A stretch of DNA of 64,000 nt from Bacteroidota bacterium (GTDB lineage Bacteria > Bacteroidota > Bacteroidia > B-17B0 > Aurantibacillaceae), in contig JAJONO010000002.1 in assembly GCA_021323535.1 (NCBI GenBank), forward strand, positions 62,001-126,000. The letters are read 5' to 3'. This document shows, piece by piece, positions 26,824-35,457 of the stretch. A program made the translations under genes and the position numbers. The notes beneath the pieces are model-generated. The model was given only the letters and a program-made list of their open reading frames with translations, made no database searches and was not told the origin of the DNA. Numbering within the stretch: position 1 is the first letter of the stretch; each line of letters starts with the position of its first letter.

Positions 26824-28844
26824 TCGTCTACCTGCTCCAGGTTTCCGCGCCATTCTTCAAATTTTTTATCCAGAATTTCTTTTTGCTCTGCAGGATCTTT
26901 TTCGAAGATGTCCATTAATAAAGTTTCAAGTTGTTTATACTTAAATTTCTTTCCTTTTGGTCCTCCAAACTGGTCGGCGTAACCATCAGAAAAAACATAT
27001 AACATATCGCCTTTATTCAAATCAATGACATGATTAGTAAACGGAAGCGATTTTCCCATAAAGTAACCAATGGGACGTTTATCAGCGACATAATGGTTCA
27101 TACCAACCTCGCCGTTCTTTTTAGTGCAGATCCATAACGGATTATTTGCTCCTGCATATTCCACCTGAGAATTATCCTCGTTGAAACAAACCAGCGCCAT
27201 ATCCATCCCATCTCTTGATGCGCCAACTTCTCCGGTTTGTTTCAGTGATGACTTTACCCTGTTACGTAATTCGCCAAGTATTTCGGAAGGTTTTAAAACG
27301 CCTTGTCCGTTCACGATTTCGTTCAGGAACGCGCTTCCCAACATACTCATTAAAGCGCCAGGCACGCCATGCCCTGTACAATCCACTGCAGCAACAATTT
27401 TCTGTCCATTCTTCCTGGCGTACCAATAAAAGTCGCCGCTAATAACATCTTTGGGCTTAAAGAGAATAAATGAATCAGGAAACAGCGGGGTTTCATTTTC
27501 CATTGGAGGAAGAATTACTTCCTGGATACGTTTCGCGTAATTAATAGAGTCAGTAATATCTTTGTTTTTCTCTTCAATGATCTTTTTCTGATGAGAAATT
27601 TCTACGAGAGATTGTTTCTTTTGTTTATATCCTTTAAAAATGAAAAATAACAGCGCCGTCATTAATACAAGTCCAAAGAAGCTGACATAGATCACAAACG
27701 ATTTTTCGCGCGACTCGAGAGAACTCTTTTCAATTTCCAGATCTTTTACTTTCAGCTCGCGATCCTTCTTATCGGTCTCGTACTTTGTTTGCATATCCGC
27801 GATTTGTTTCGCGTTACTTTCTGAATGAAGAGAATCCCGCGCAACCTGGTATTTTCCAAGGTAAAAAGACGCGCTATCGGGTTTACCAAGATAGGCTGAT
27901 GTTACAATAAGATCAGCCGAAGAGGCTTTAATAAATTCAAGGCTGTTTATTTCACGTGCAAGATTGTATGATTTCAAAAAATACTGATGAGAGATCTTCC
28001 AGTCTTTAAGATGCAGGTGACTTAAGCCGAGATAATAATTGAGTTGCGACAATGATCTTGGATCGTTAAACGATAAATAGATCGGAAGTATTCTGTTATA
28101 ATAGGAAATGGCCTTCTCATGATCTTTATTCTCCGAATAGTTTTGCGCTAGGCTTATGTATGCATCCGCTATCAGAACAGAATCACCTGCAATCCTGGCA
28201 TTCTCAATGCACCTGTTCATGTAACTGAGAAATTCTGTCTGCGTGCTTTTACGATCGAGACATGAGGCAATATTAAGACAGCACGACGCGATTCCGTAAT
28301 TATCCTTGCTTTGTTCCCTGATCTTTAATGAGCGTTTAAAATAGGACAGGGCCTTTTCGTTTTCCTGTCGTTGAAAATAAACAGCACCCAGATTATTGCA
28401 GGCACGGGCAATAGCAACGCTATCACCTAGCGCTTCTGCCACATTCAGAGTTTTTATATAATTGCGGATCGCTTCCGGAAACTTTCCCTGGTAATCGTAA
28501 CAGATTCCAATGTTAGAATACGCGTCACACAATCCTTTATTGGATTCTGACGCTTCAAAAAACTTAATGGCTTCATTAAAATAAGTAATAGCCGTATCAT
28601 ACTTTCCCTCGTATAAATAACAAAGAGCGATGTAATTCTTTCCTAATCCCCTTCCCTTTGTATATTTTTTTTCACTGGATTCCTTATAAATTTTATCCGC
28701 TAAATATTTCGCCGAATCCAGGTTTGTTTTTAAATGATTACGAAAACGCTCAGCCAGTTTTGCAAAATAGATGCTGTCGTTCTGAGAGAACAATTTTCCA
28801 CCCAGGAATAACATTAGAAAAATATATTTGTGATAACAACGCAA
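26796..28844 (-). CDS. Membrane-anchored TPR-SpoIIE/PP2C phosphatase A
   Basis: About 680 residues. Signal/anchor peptide, about seven TPR repeats in the presumed periplasm (NIGICYDYQGKFPEAIRNYIKTL, NNLGAVYFQRQENEKALSYFKRSL and others), a membrane span (VIYVSFFGLVLMTALLFFIF, near residue 400), a coiled coil with DITDSINYAKRIQ, and the cytosolic SpoIIE phosphatase domain (GDFYWY, VDCTGHGVPGALMSMLG, VFSDGYADQFGG, DDVCIIGIRI). Expected to sense an external signal through the TPRs and dephosphorylate a regulatory protein. I chose the TTG at 28844 (MRCYHKYIFLMLFLGGK); TTG at 28889 is possible. Last gene of an apparent NarX-NarL-SpoIIE-SpoIIE operon. Confidence 0.88.
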   Translation of the reverse strand: MRCYHKYIFLMLFLGGKLFSQNDSIYFAKLAERFRNHLKTNLDSAKYLADKIYKESSEKKYTKGRGLGKNYIALCYLYEGKYDTAITYFNEAIKFFEASESNKGLCDAYSNIGICYDYQGKFPEAIRNYIKTLNVAEALGDSVAIARACNNLGAVYFQRQENEKALSYFKRSLKIREQSKDNYGIASCCLNIASCLDRKSTQTEFLSYMNRCIENARIAGDSVLIADAYISLAQNYSENKDHEKAISYYNRILPIYLSFNDPRSLSQLNYYLGLSHLHLKDWKISHQYFLKSYNLAREINSLEFIKASSADLIVTSAYLGKPDSASFYLGKYQVARDSLHSESNAKQIADMQTKYETDKKDRELKVKDLEIEKSSLESREKSFVIYVSFFGLVLMTALLFFIFKGYKQKKQSLVEISHQKKIIEEKNKDITDSINYAKRIQEVILPPMENETPLFPDSFILFKPKDVISGDFYWYARKNGQKIVAAVDCTGHGVPGALMSMLGSAFLNEIVNGQGVLKPSEILGELRNRVKSSLKQTGEVGASRDGMDMALVCFNEDNSQVEYAGANNPLWICTKKNGEVGMNHYVADKRPIGYFMGKSLPFTNHVIDLNKGDMLYVFSDGYADQFGGPKGKKFKYKQLETLLMDIFEKDPAEQKEILDKKFEEWRGNLEQVDDVCIIGIRI

Positions 28845-28864
28845 GATTCTCTGAGCTTTAAAGT

Positions 28865-28932
28865 TGTTTAATAGTTTAAGACAGTTCAAATAGTCTTTTG
28901 AACAATTTTAAACTTCTTTAAACAATTTTGAG
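28865..28932. repeat. TTTAAAC-rich intergenic tract
   Basis: Clustered GTTTAA, GTTCAA and TTTTAAAC units on both strands between phosphatase genes A and B. A similar tract lies at 60391-60475 upstream of the vWA gene. It is simple AT-rich sequence and its role is unknown. Confidence 0.45.
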
Positions 28933-28934
28933 AT

Positions 28935-29030
28935 CTAAACGCGAATTCCAATTATACAAACATCCCTTCGACAGTCCTCAGGGCAGGCTACTCCGTATGC
29001 TATTATATTCTTATTCCAATTACGCATACG
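28935..29030 (-). repeat. SpoIIE 3'-end module, locus B
   Basis: Minus strand: inverted repeat CGTATGC / GCATACG (arms 29024-29030 in the last codons, 28994-29000 after the stop), core GGAGTAG, a spacer with CCTGCCCTGAGGACTG, then a 30-base second copy of the gene end at 28964-28935 reading D-V-C-I-I-G-I-R-V-stop. That copy matches the coding version closely (GTTTGTATAATTGGAATTC against GTATGCGTAATTGGAATAA). Confidence 0.75.
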
Positions 29031-31168
29031 TCGTCAACCTGTTCCAGTTTTCCTTTCCAGCTTTCGAAAGTTGATTCCAATTGTATTTTCTGATCTTTCA
29101 ATTGATGTTCAATCATCAACAAAAGAATTTCTTTCATCTGCGAATATTTGAACTTCTTTCCTTTTGGTCCGCCAAACTGGTCGGCGAAACCGTCGCTGAA
29201 AATATATAAGACGTCTCCTTTATGAAGATCGATCTCATGATTGGTAAAAGGAAGAGATTTTCCCATGAAATAACCTATCGGTCGTTTATCTGCAGTATAT
29301 TGAATTACTTCCCAGCTTCCCGAACGTTTGGTAAACAACCAGAGCGGGTTATTTGCTCCGGCAAATTCAACTTTTGTATTCCCTTCGTAAAAAGAAAGAA
29401 GCGCCATATCCATTCCATCCTTCGACTCCCCTACTTCACCGGTTTGTTTTAAAGATGTTTTTACTTTGTTTCTCAACTCGCTTAAAATTTCCGAAGGCCG
29501 AACAATTCCTTTTTCATTTACAACTTCATTAAGGAAGGCGGTTCCGATCATACTCATTAAAGCACCCGGGACACCATGCCCTGTACAATCCGCCGCTGTA
29601 ATTATTTTACGATCATTCTTTTTGTTATACCAGTAAAAATCGCCGCTGATAACATCCTTCGGTTTATAAATGACAAAAGTTTCCGACAAAAAATCAGGGC
29701 TTATTTCAGGTGAGGGTAAAATCACTCCCTGTATTCTCTGTGCGTAATTAATGGAATCGGTAATATCTTTATTCTTCTCTTCAATGATTTTATTTTTCTC
29801 AGAAAGTTCAACCAGGGATTGTTTCTTTTGTTTGTATCCCCTGAAAATAAAAAAGGCCATTCCTATTACCAGAATAAATCCTCCTATGAACGCGTTACGT
29901 TGTGTTTCCTTTTGTTTTGTTTTAAGGGCCTCTTCCTTAATCTGTGAATTCTGTTCAAGTATTCTTCTATCCTTTAACTCGGTGTCGTACTTTGTTTGCA
30001 TTTCGGTCATTTGCTCCGAACGTTCCACATTGAGTACCGAATCTTTTATAGCTTCATATTTTTTTCTGTACAAAAGCGCGTTTTTAAGATCGCCTTCTCC
30101 TTCAAAATCTTTCGCAATGGCGTCGTAAAGCGTAACGCGTTCTTCCCTTAAACCATTTTTCAAAATAATGTCAAGGGCTTTAAAATGATTCTCCTTGGCG
30201 AGTTTTATATCTTTGAGTGCAAAATAATCGGCTCCGAGATTAATATATGAAGAGGCAATTCCTAACTCATCGCCAAGTGATTCTTTAATAGCCAGTGATT
30301 TTTGGTTAGCGCGAATGGCGGATTGATAATCTCCAAGGTCGTAATACACGCCACCAAGATTATTGTAACACAAACCCTGCCCCTGGGGATTTTCTATTTC
30401 GGTAAACTTACGTAACGCGTCTTCGTAATATCGTTTAGCGATAAGGTCCTTCTCGTCGAAATCGTAAATAATCCCAATGTTAAGAATTGTATTGGCCAGG
30501 CTTTTTACGTCAAGTGGATTTTTCATATTCGCTTTACGTTTCTTCATATCAAGCGCCTTATTAAAGTAGATGAGCGCTTTATCATAATCCTGAATTCCTT
30601 TATATACAAGCCCAAGGTTATTATACGCAGAAGCTGTCATGAGCGTATCTCTTATCTCTTCGGCAATGCGGGCCGACTCGAGACAGTATTTCATTGCGTT
30701 CTGAAAATCGCCGCGAATGATATAACCCTGTCCGATGTTTCCGTTGGAAGCAGCGATTCCTTTTTTCCATTTTATTTCTTTACGGAGTTCCAGCGCCTTT
30801 AAATGGAAATAGATGACCGAGTCTGGCATACCCAGAACATTATATACATTTCCAAAAGCGAATAAGACATTGCTCTCTCCTTTTTTATCTTTTATCTTTT
30901 CGGAGAGTTTAAGGGCCTGATCACCTATACGAAGAGCCTTATCCGGATCAAATGCCGTATAATTCACACAGAGGTGATAGTACGTAATAACCTTGTTGGT
31001 GTCTTCTTTTGAGTTTTTAAGTACAAGTTCCAGCGAATCAATAATGCGTTTTTTACCAACCGGAATTTTCGCTTGTGATTTTATGGTTAAAGAAAAAAGG
31101 AAAAATACACAGAAAACAATTATCTGCACATTAAAAACCTTTTTTGTATAATTATTTGATAGCCGCAA
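29003..31168 (-). CDS. Membrane-anchored TPR-SpoIIE/PP2C phosphatase B
   Basis: 721 residues. N-terminal signal/anchor (NVQIIVFCVFFLFSLTIKSQ), about eight TPRs (AYNNLGLVYKGIQDYDKALIYFNKAL, NLGGVYYDLGDYQSAIRANQKSL), a coiled coil (MTEMQTKYDTELKDRRILEQ), a membrane span (NAFIGGFILVIGMAFFIFRG, near residue 435), the DITDSINYAQRIQ linker and a SpoIIE domain with all acidic metal motifs (GDFYWY, ADCTGHGVPGALMS, FSDGFADQFGG, DDVCVIGIRI). Close paralogue of phosphatase A. The start is TTG at 31168, needed for the signal sequence. It begins 34 bp after the NarL-type regulator gene, so it is likely in the same transcript. Confidence 0.9.
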   Translation of the reverse strand: MRLSNNYTKKVFNVQIIVFCVFFLFSLTIKSQAKIPVGKKRIIDSLELVLKNSKEDTNKVITYYHLCVNYTAFDPDKALRIGDQALKLSEKIKDKKGESNVLFAFGNVYNVLGMPDSVIYFHLKALELRKEIKWKKGIAASNGNIGQGYIIRGDFQNAMKYCLESARIAEEIRDTLMTASAYNNLGLVYKGIQDYDKALIYFNKALDMKKRKANMKNPLDVKSLANTILNIGIIYDFDEKDLIAKRYYEDALRKFTEIENPQGQGLCYNNLGGVYYDLGDYQSAIRANQKSLAIKESLGDELGIASSYINLGADYFALKDIKLAKENHFKALDIILKNGLREERVTLYDAIAKDFEGEGDLKNALLYRKKYEAIKDSVLNVERSEQMTEMQTKYDTELKDRRILEQNSQIKEEALKTKQKETQRNAFIGGFILVIGMAFFIFRGYKQKKQSLVELSEKNKIIEEKNKDITDSINYAQRIQGVILPSPEISPDFLSETFVIYKPKDVISGDFYWYNKKNDRKIITAADCTGHGVPGALMSMIGTAFLNEVVNEKGIVRPSEILSELRNKVKTSLKQTGEVGESKDGMDMALLSFYEGNTKVEFAGANNPLWLFTKRSGSWEVIQYTADKRPIGYFMGKSLPFTNHEIDLHKGDVLYIFSDGFADQFGGPKGKKFKYSQMKEILLLMIEHQLKDQKIQLESTFESWKGKLEQVDDVCVIGIRI

Positions 31169-31202
31169 GAGCTACTAAATTAACAAAAAAAGCCCAGTGT
31201 GT

Positions 31203-31835
31203 TTAAAAAACAAGGCCCTTTTCTACAACAATACGCGTGAGAGAGGCCACATTGTGGATGTTGAGTTTTGTAAAAATATTATTCTTATGTACATCCACCG
31301 TTTTAGGGCTGATAAATAATTTTTCAGCTATTTCACGGGAAGTATTTCCGCCTATTATGAGTTTGATAACATCAAGCTCACGTTGGGTAAGCGTTGCCGA
31401 CCGTTCGGACACCGAGTTTTTTTCTTCTACGAGTTTATTGGAACATGATCGGTGAACGTAAACATCACCTTTATGCACCGAAATAATGGCATCGAACAAT
31501 TCCTCCTTCGACGCGATCTTAGGAAGAAAGCCTTTTACACCTGCCTGAAACATTTTCTTAATATAACCTGCCTCTGAATGCATAGTTAAGGCCAGTACTT
31601 TTACCCATGGCGTTGTGTTATTAATAATTCCAGTTGCTACAATTCCATCAAGTATGGGCATGTTGATATCCATTAACACAAGATCCACTTTTCTGATTTT
31701 TATCTGGTCAATGACTTCTTGTCCGTTGCCAACACAGGCCACAACCTCCATATCGGGCCTGCTTTGAATAAGTACCTGCCAGGCTTCTCTTAAAAGCGTG
31801 TAATCATCCGCTATTACAATTTTTATCTTATTCAT
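31203..31835 (-). CDS. NarL/FixJ-family response regulator
   Basis: 210 residues. Receiver domain with acidic pocket ADD (10-11) and phospho-acceptor Asp56 in VLMDINMP, plus Lys in GFLPKIASKEEL; then a LuxR-type helix-turn-helix (about 143-205; LTQRELDVIKLIIGGNTSREIAEKLFISPKTVDVHKNNIFTKL). DNA-binding regulator of the adjacent NarX-type kinase, whose gene overlaps this one by eight bases (31828-31835). Targets unknown; the two phosphatase genes directly downstream suggest cross-talk. ATG start. Confidence 0.93.
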   Translation of the reverse strand: MNKIKIVIADDYTLLREAWQVLIQSRPDMEVVACVGNGQEVIDQIKIRKVDLVLMDINMPILDGIVATGIINNTTPWVKVLALTMHSEAGYIKKMFQAGVKGFLPKIASKEELFDAIISVHKGDVYVHRSCSNKLVEEKNSVSERSATLTQRELDVIKLIIGGNTSREIAEKLFISPKTVDVHKNNIFTKLNIHNVASLTRIVVEKGLVF

Positions 31836-33234
31836 ATACTTGTTTAACTTTTTTCTTTAAATCGTTCTTATTTTTCTTGTTGGTCGGAAGGGAACTATAG
31901 TTATTGAACATTCCAAAAACAACGGATATGCTGGTTCCTTCATTAAGTGTAGAATTAATTATGGCGTGGGTTTGCAGTAGTTCGGCGCGCAGGTTAATAT
32001 TTTTGAGGCCATTGCCGGGATTGATCTTTTCCTTATTGAAGCCGGTTCCATTATCTTTTATCTGAAGACTCACAAGGCGAAGATCAGTTTGTAATCTTAC
32101 GGTTATATGTGAGGCCTGTGAATATTTAAGGCTGTTATTAAGGGCTTCCTGCGCGATCCGGAAAATATGAAGCTTACGATCTGGTGAAAGAAGTTTGTAA
32201 TTGCTGGAATTATCTACATTCAGACTTACCTGCATTTTTCCTGGAATAGTAGATTGAGAGCACAATTCAAAAAGCAGATCGCAGATATTTTCAGAAGCAA
32301 GATCGATTGGCTGAAGATTGTAAGAGATATTTCTTAGTTCTTCGATGGCGTTGGCAATCAATCCGGCCAGCTCCTTCATTTTTCCGGAATTTTTCCCATC
32401 AGGAATTTCCACCGATTCCATTTGAATCTTAATGACCGTAAGTAATTGTCCGACTCCATCATGAATTTCTCTCGAAATACGTTTACGCTCTGTTTCCTGG
32501 CTGGACAAAGCCGAGCGAATGGATGCTTTGCGCCTGTCATCGATCGCGTTTACCAGGAGTTGATTGCTTCTTAAGAGTTGTTTTTTGAGTTCTTTGGAAG
32601 CTTTGATCTGACTAATGATCAGAAACACAAGAAGCGCAACAAACGTGAGGAGGTTGAGAAAGAAGGAACTCCTCATATCCATTACAGTTTTAAGTGATTC
32701 GGAATAAATGGTCGGAAAAATAACGAGGCAGATGAATAATCCGGCCAATGGATACACAATGTGAAATACAGAATGGATGTTATCGCGTTTGATGAGATTG
32801 GAGTTAACAAAGGTGGCAATCAGGATGGAGATGAAAAAGTAAAGATAATATCCACCTTGTGCGTTTTCGTTGTTGAAAGTATAATACTCCAAAAAAACAA
32901 GCTGAAAGGATGTTAGAAAATGAATGAAATGTCCGGATAATTCAACCTTGCCGATCCATTTAAATGCCTGACCAATAACCAGGAAAAAACCAATCAGGAG
33001 TATAAGCATCACTTTGTTTAAATCGTGGGAAAAGAAGTAGTTGATGGATCCCAGGAAAAAAACAATGGAGACAAAAACAACGGTGATACGGTTTGTATGA
33101 ATAATATAAGCTTCTACCTGTTTATTTTGCTGATCCATAAACGGAACATTGTTCGTTCCAATATGGCTCCAGCGGCGAAACTGTTTAAACAAAAAGTGTT
33201 TTATCAGTCTGAATAAATGAACCAATGCCTGCAT
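31828..33234 (-). CDS. NarX-type sensor histidine kinase
   Basis: 468 residues. Residues about 45-215 carry six membrane spans (for example ITVVFVSIVFFLGSINYFF, SFFLNLLTFVALLVFLIIS) with almost no extracytoplasmic domain. Then comes a HisKA_3 dimerisation domain with the phospho-acceptor His in ETERKRISREIHDGVGQLLTV (about residues 250-270) and a HATPase domain (EALNNSLKYSQASHITVRL, IKDNGTGFN, GNGLKNINLRAELL). The signal is probably membrane-borne. First gene of the operon with the NarL regulator and two SpoIIE genes; divergent from the LytS-type kinase genes. ATG start. Confidence 0.92.
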   Translation of the reverse strand: MQALVHLFRLIKHFLFKQFRRWSHIGTNNVPFMDQQNKQVEAYIIHTNRITVVFVSIVFFLGSINYFFSHDLNKVMLILLIGFFLVIGQAFKWIGKVELSGHFIHFLTSFQLVFLEYYTFNNENAQGGYYLYFFISILIATFVNSNLIKRDNIHSVFHIVYPLAGLFICLVIFPTIYSESLKTVMDMRSSFFLNLLTFVALLVFLIISQIKASKELKKQLLRSNQLLVNAIDDRRKASIRSALSSQETERKRISREIHDGVGQLLTVIKIQMESVEIPDGKNSGKMKELAGLIANAIEELRNISYNLQPIDLASENICDLLFELCSQSTIPGKMQVSLNVDNSSNYKLLSPDRKLHIFRIAQEALNNSLKYSQASHITVRLQTDLRLVSLQIKDNGTGFNKEKINPGNGLKNINLRAELLQTHAIINSTLNEGTSISVVFGMFNNYSSLPTNKKNKNDLKKKVKQVYE

Positions 33235-33390
33235 TTTTTTCCTCCCCCAGCACCTTTTTGGTACTGATTTTAATTCAAATTTATCGTATACCGTTAAGAG
33301 CTATTTGATTCAATTAATATAAAAGGGAGCACAATTAACCAAATAGTCTTTTTAATTAATGAAATATGAATCAATTGAATCTGTGATACT

Positions 33391-33398
33391 TACCTTAG
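33391..33398 (+). promoter_or_regulatory. Possible -7 box, first TPR-LytS gene
   Basis: TACCTTAG, one mismatch from TAnnTTTG, ends four bases before the ATG at 33403. The same eight bases occur at the same place before the second kinase gene (35444-35451). If real, both messages would be almost leaderless. Confidence 0.4.
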
Positions 33399-33402
33399 TT
33401 AC

Positions 33403-35304
33403 ATGCTGATATCCTATTTTAAAAACTGTCTGCCTTTACTTTTAGTAATTAATTTATCCCCAAAAAAGTTTAAATCCTTATCAGCACCGGGATTCCAGCC
33501 AGTTTCTTACGATTCAGAAGGTCCGGTAAAGGGGGGGGATCCGGAATTGTCGGTCAGCACTCCAACTCTGTTATCTTATCCCAACAATCCTAACCCTGAT
33601 AAGAAACAGGTTTTTAAAAAGCTGTTTAACGAAGTAGAAAAAATAAAACGATCGGGTGATCTAAAAGAACTTTTCAAAATATACTCTCTTTTAGGTTCAA
33701 GATATTATGAGAACAACGATTATGTGAGCTCGCTCAGATACTATGGTATGGCGCTTGAACAATTCAAAGGGAACCCTTCTGATACTAATTATGTTGAAGT
33801 ACTGGTAAGAACAGGGGTCATTAATAGCGAAATGAGAAATCATGAAATTGCTTACACTATTTTTAAGAAAGCTATTACAATTCTTGAGCACATGGAAGGA
33901 GAAAACCATGCGCTTAGCTACAAGTATTACCTGAACATGGCTTCGGAATATTACCGCCTGGATAAGATCCCCGAAGCGGAGAGTTATTACAGAACACACC
34001 TCAAACACAGTATACTTTTCAATGACAGCATACAGATCGGGAAAGCCTTATTCGGCTTATCAAGAATTGAACTACAAAAAAATAATCTTACTGAAGCGTT
34101 ACGGTTAGCGAAACAATCCTTTTCTATTTTATCTTCAAATAAAGCGGATAAAAAAACAAGAATGGTCTGCGCCCTTAATTTTAGTCATATCTACATACAT
34201 CTTAAGCAATATGACAATGCGCTAATCGAAGCAGAAAAAGCATTTACCCAGGCGCGGGAAGCTAATGATCTCAAAATATTGTCAGAGGCGGCTTTTCACC
34301 TTAAAACGATTTACTACGAAAAAAAGGATTACGAGTCCGCTTTCAACTACCAGGAATTTTACTCCCTGTTAAAAGACAGTTTGTTTAATCTGAATAAAAA
34401 ACTGGAGCTGTTCACCCAGAGTGTAAACTATGAGTTTGAGCAGAAAAGTAAACAGGACAGCCTTCACCACTCGTCTGTACGGCAAAAACTGGAGAATGAG
34501 CTGCAGATAAAAGAAGTAAAACAAAGATCGAACAATATCATTTTTTTTGCTGTGGGATTTGGAGTTGTCGCTGTTATGATGTTCTATTTTTACGCGCACA
34601 AACAAAATCGTCAGAAACAACAGATCGAATATGAAAAGAGACTTTCAGAAGCCAAAATCACTACCCTTATTGCCCAGATCAATCCTCACTTTGTTTTTAA
34701 TTCCCTAAATTCCATTCTCTCGTTTATTCAAAGTTCGAACAAAGAAGAGGCTATAAAATACCTGAGTAAATTTTCGAAAATTGTGCGGCTCATCCTTGAG
34801 GGTTCTAACCAGCAAACTGTAACAGTAAACGATGAAATGCAATTACTCCGCTTATATGTCGAACTGGAACAATTGCGTAATGATCATCAATTTGATTTCA
34901 CCATCGAGGTTGGGGAGGAAATAGACCGGTTCAATACTGAAATACCTGTGATGATGCTTCAACCGTTCATTGAAAACGCTATTCTTCACGGCATTCAGAA
35001 TAAAATCAGTTTATCGAAAGAAATAAAAGTTGATTATCGTGGTTTGTTAAACATCAGTTACGAGCAAAAAGGGAGTAAAATCGTATGCTCTATAAAGGAC
35101 AATGGGGTTGGAAGAAAAAAAAGCAGGGAGCTTATGCATGAAAGTATGTTCCGGTACCGCTCCATGGGCCCCGAATTTGTTGAAAAACGACTTGAGCTTC
35201 TTACCGGCAGTGCCTGTTGTATTAAATATAATGACATTTATCATGAACTCACCAATGAACCCGTTGGAACCGAGGTTGTCATAGAATTGCCTATAATGAA
35301 CTGA
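33403..35304 (+). CDS. TPR-LytS-type sensor histidine kinase 1
   Basis: 633 residues. A hydrophobic N-terminus, a linker carrying a G8 tract (33531-33538), about six TPRs (about 75-330), one membrane span (NNIIFFAVGFGVVAVMMFYFYAH, about 378-400) and a His_kinase/LytS-type domain. The phospho-acceptor His is in AQINPHFVFNSLNSILSFIQ (about 425-445), with the HATPase motifs MLQPFIENAILHGIQNK and IKDNGVGRKKS. The partner is expected to be the LytTR regulator at 37484. Paralogue of the next gene, with near-identical kinase core but diverged TPRs. ATG start. Confidence 0.92.
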   Translation: MLISYFKNCLPLLLVINLSPKKFKSLSAPGFQPVSYDSEGPVKGGDPELSVSTPTLLSYPNNPNPDKKQVFKKLFNEVEKIKRSGDLKELFKIYSLLGSRYYENNDYVSSLRYYGMALEQFKGNPSDTNYVEVLVRTGVINSEMRNHEIAYTIFKKAITILEHMEGENHALSYKYYLNMASEYYRLDKIPEAESYYRTHLKHSILFNDSIQIGKALFGLSRIELQKNNLTEALRLAKQSFSILSSNKADKKTRMVCALNFSHIYIHLKQYDNALIEAEKAFTQAREANDLKILSEAAFHLKTIYYEKKDYESAFNYQEFYSLLKDSLFNLNKKLELFTQSVNYEFEQKSKQDSLHHSSVRQKLENELQIKEVKQRSNNIIFFAVGFGVVAVMMFYFYAHKQNRQKQQIEYEKRLSEAKITTLIAQINPHFVFNSLNSILSFIQSSNKEEAIKYLSKFSKIVRLILEGSNQQTVTVNDEMQLLRLYVELEQLRNDHQFDFTIEVGEEIDRFNTEIPVMMLQPFIENAILHGIQNKISLSKEIKVDYRGLLNISYEQKGSKIVCSIKDNGVGRKKSRELMHESMFRYRSMGPEFVEKRLELLTGSACCIKYNDIYHELTNEPVGTEVVIELPIMN

Positions 35305-35443
35305 TTCGCCTCTTCAACTTCTTTAAGTCCATCTAAGCCGATTTAGTAGAATAGGCTTATCACAAGCGGCTTTTCGCTTAACAAAACGCCATTCTCGATT
35401 AACGAAAACAATGCGCTTTTAGCTGTTTTATCTTTAAAATCTA

Positions 35444-35451
35444 TACCTTAG
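35444..35451 (+). promoter_or_regulatory. Possible -7 box, second TPR-LytS gene
   Basis: TACCTTAG, identical to the box at 33391-33398. It is followed directly by ATG TAG CTG AAA, where CTG at 35458 gives the best signal peptide. Confidence 0.4.
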
Positions 35452-35457
35452 ATGTAG

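Noticed and set aside
26671-26853. 60-residue minus-strand frame across the end of phosphatase gene A
   Set aside because: Out of frame with the gene and made of the palindromic insert; the in-frame duplicated gene end is a better explanation.
28935-29030. The SpoIIE 3' module as an integron attC site
   Set aside because: The arms do not match the attC core-site consensus and there is no integron integrase or cassette array in the window.
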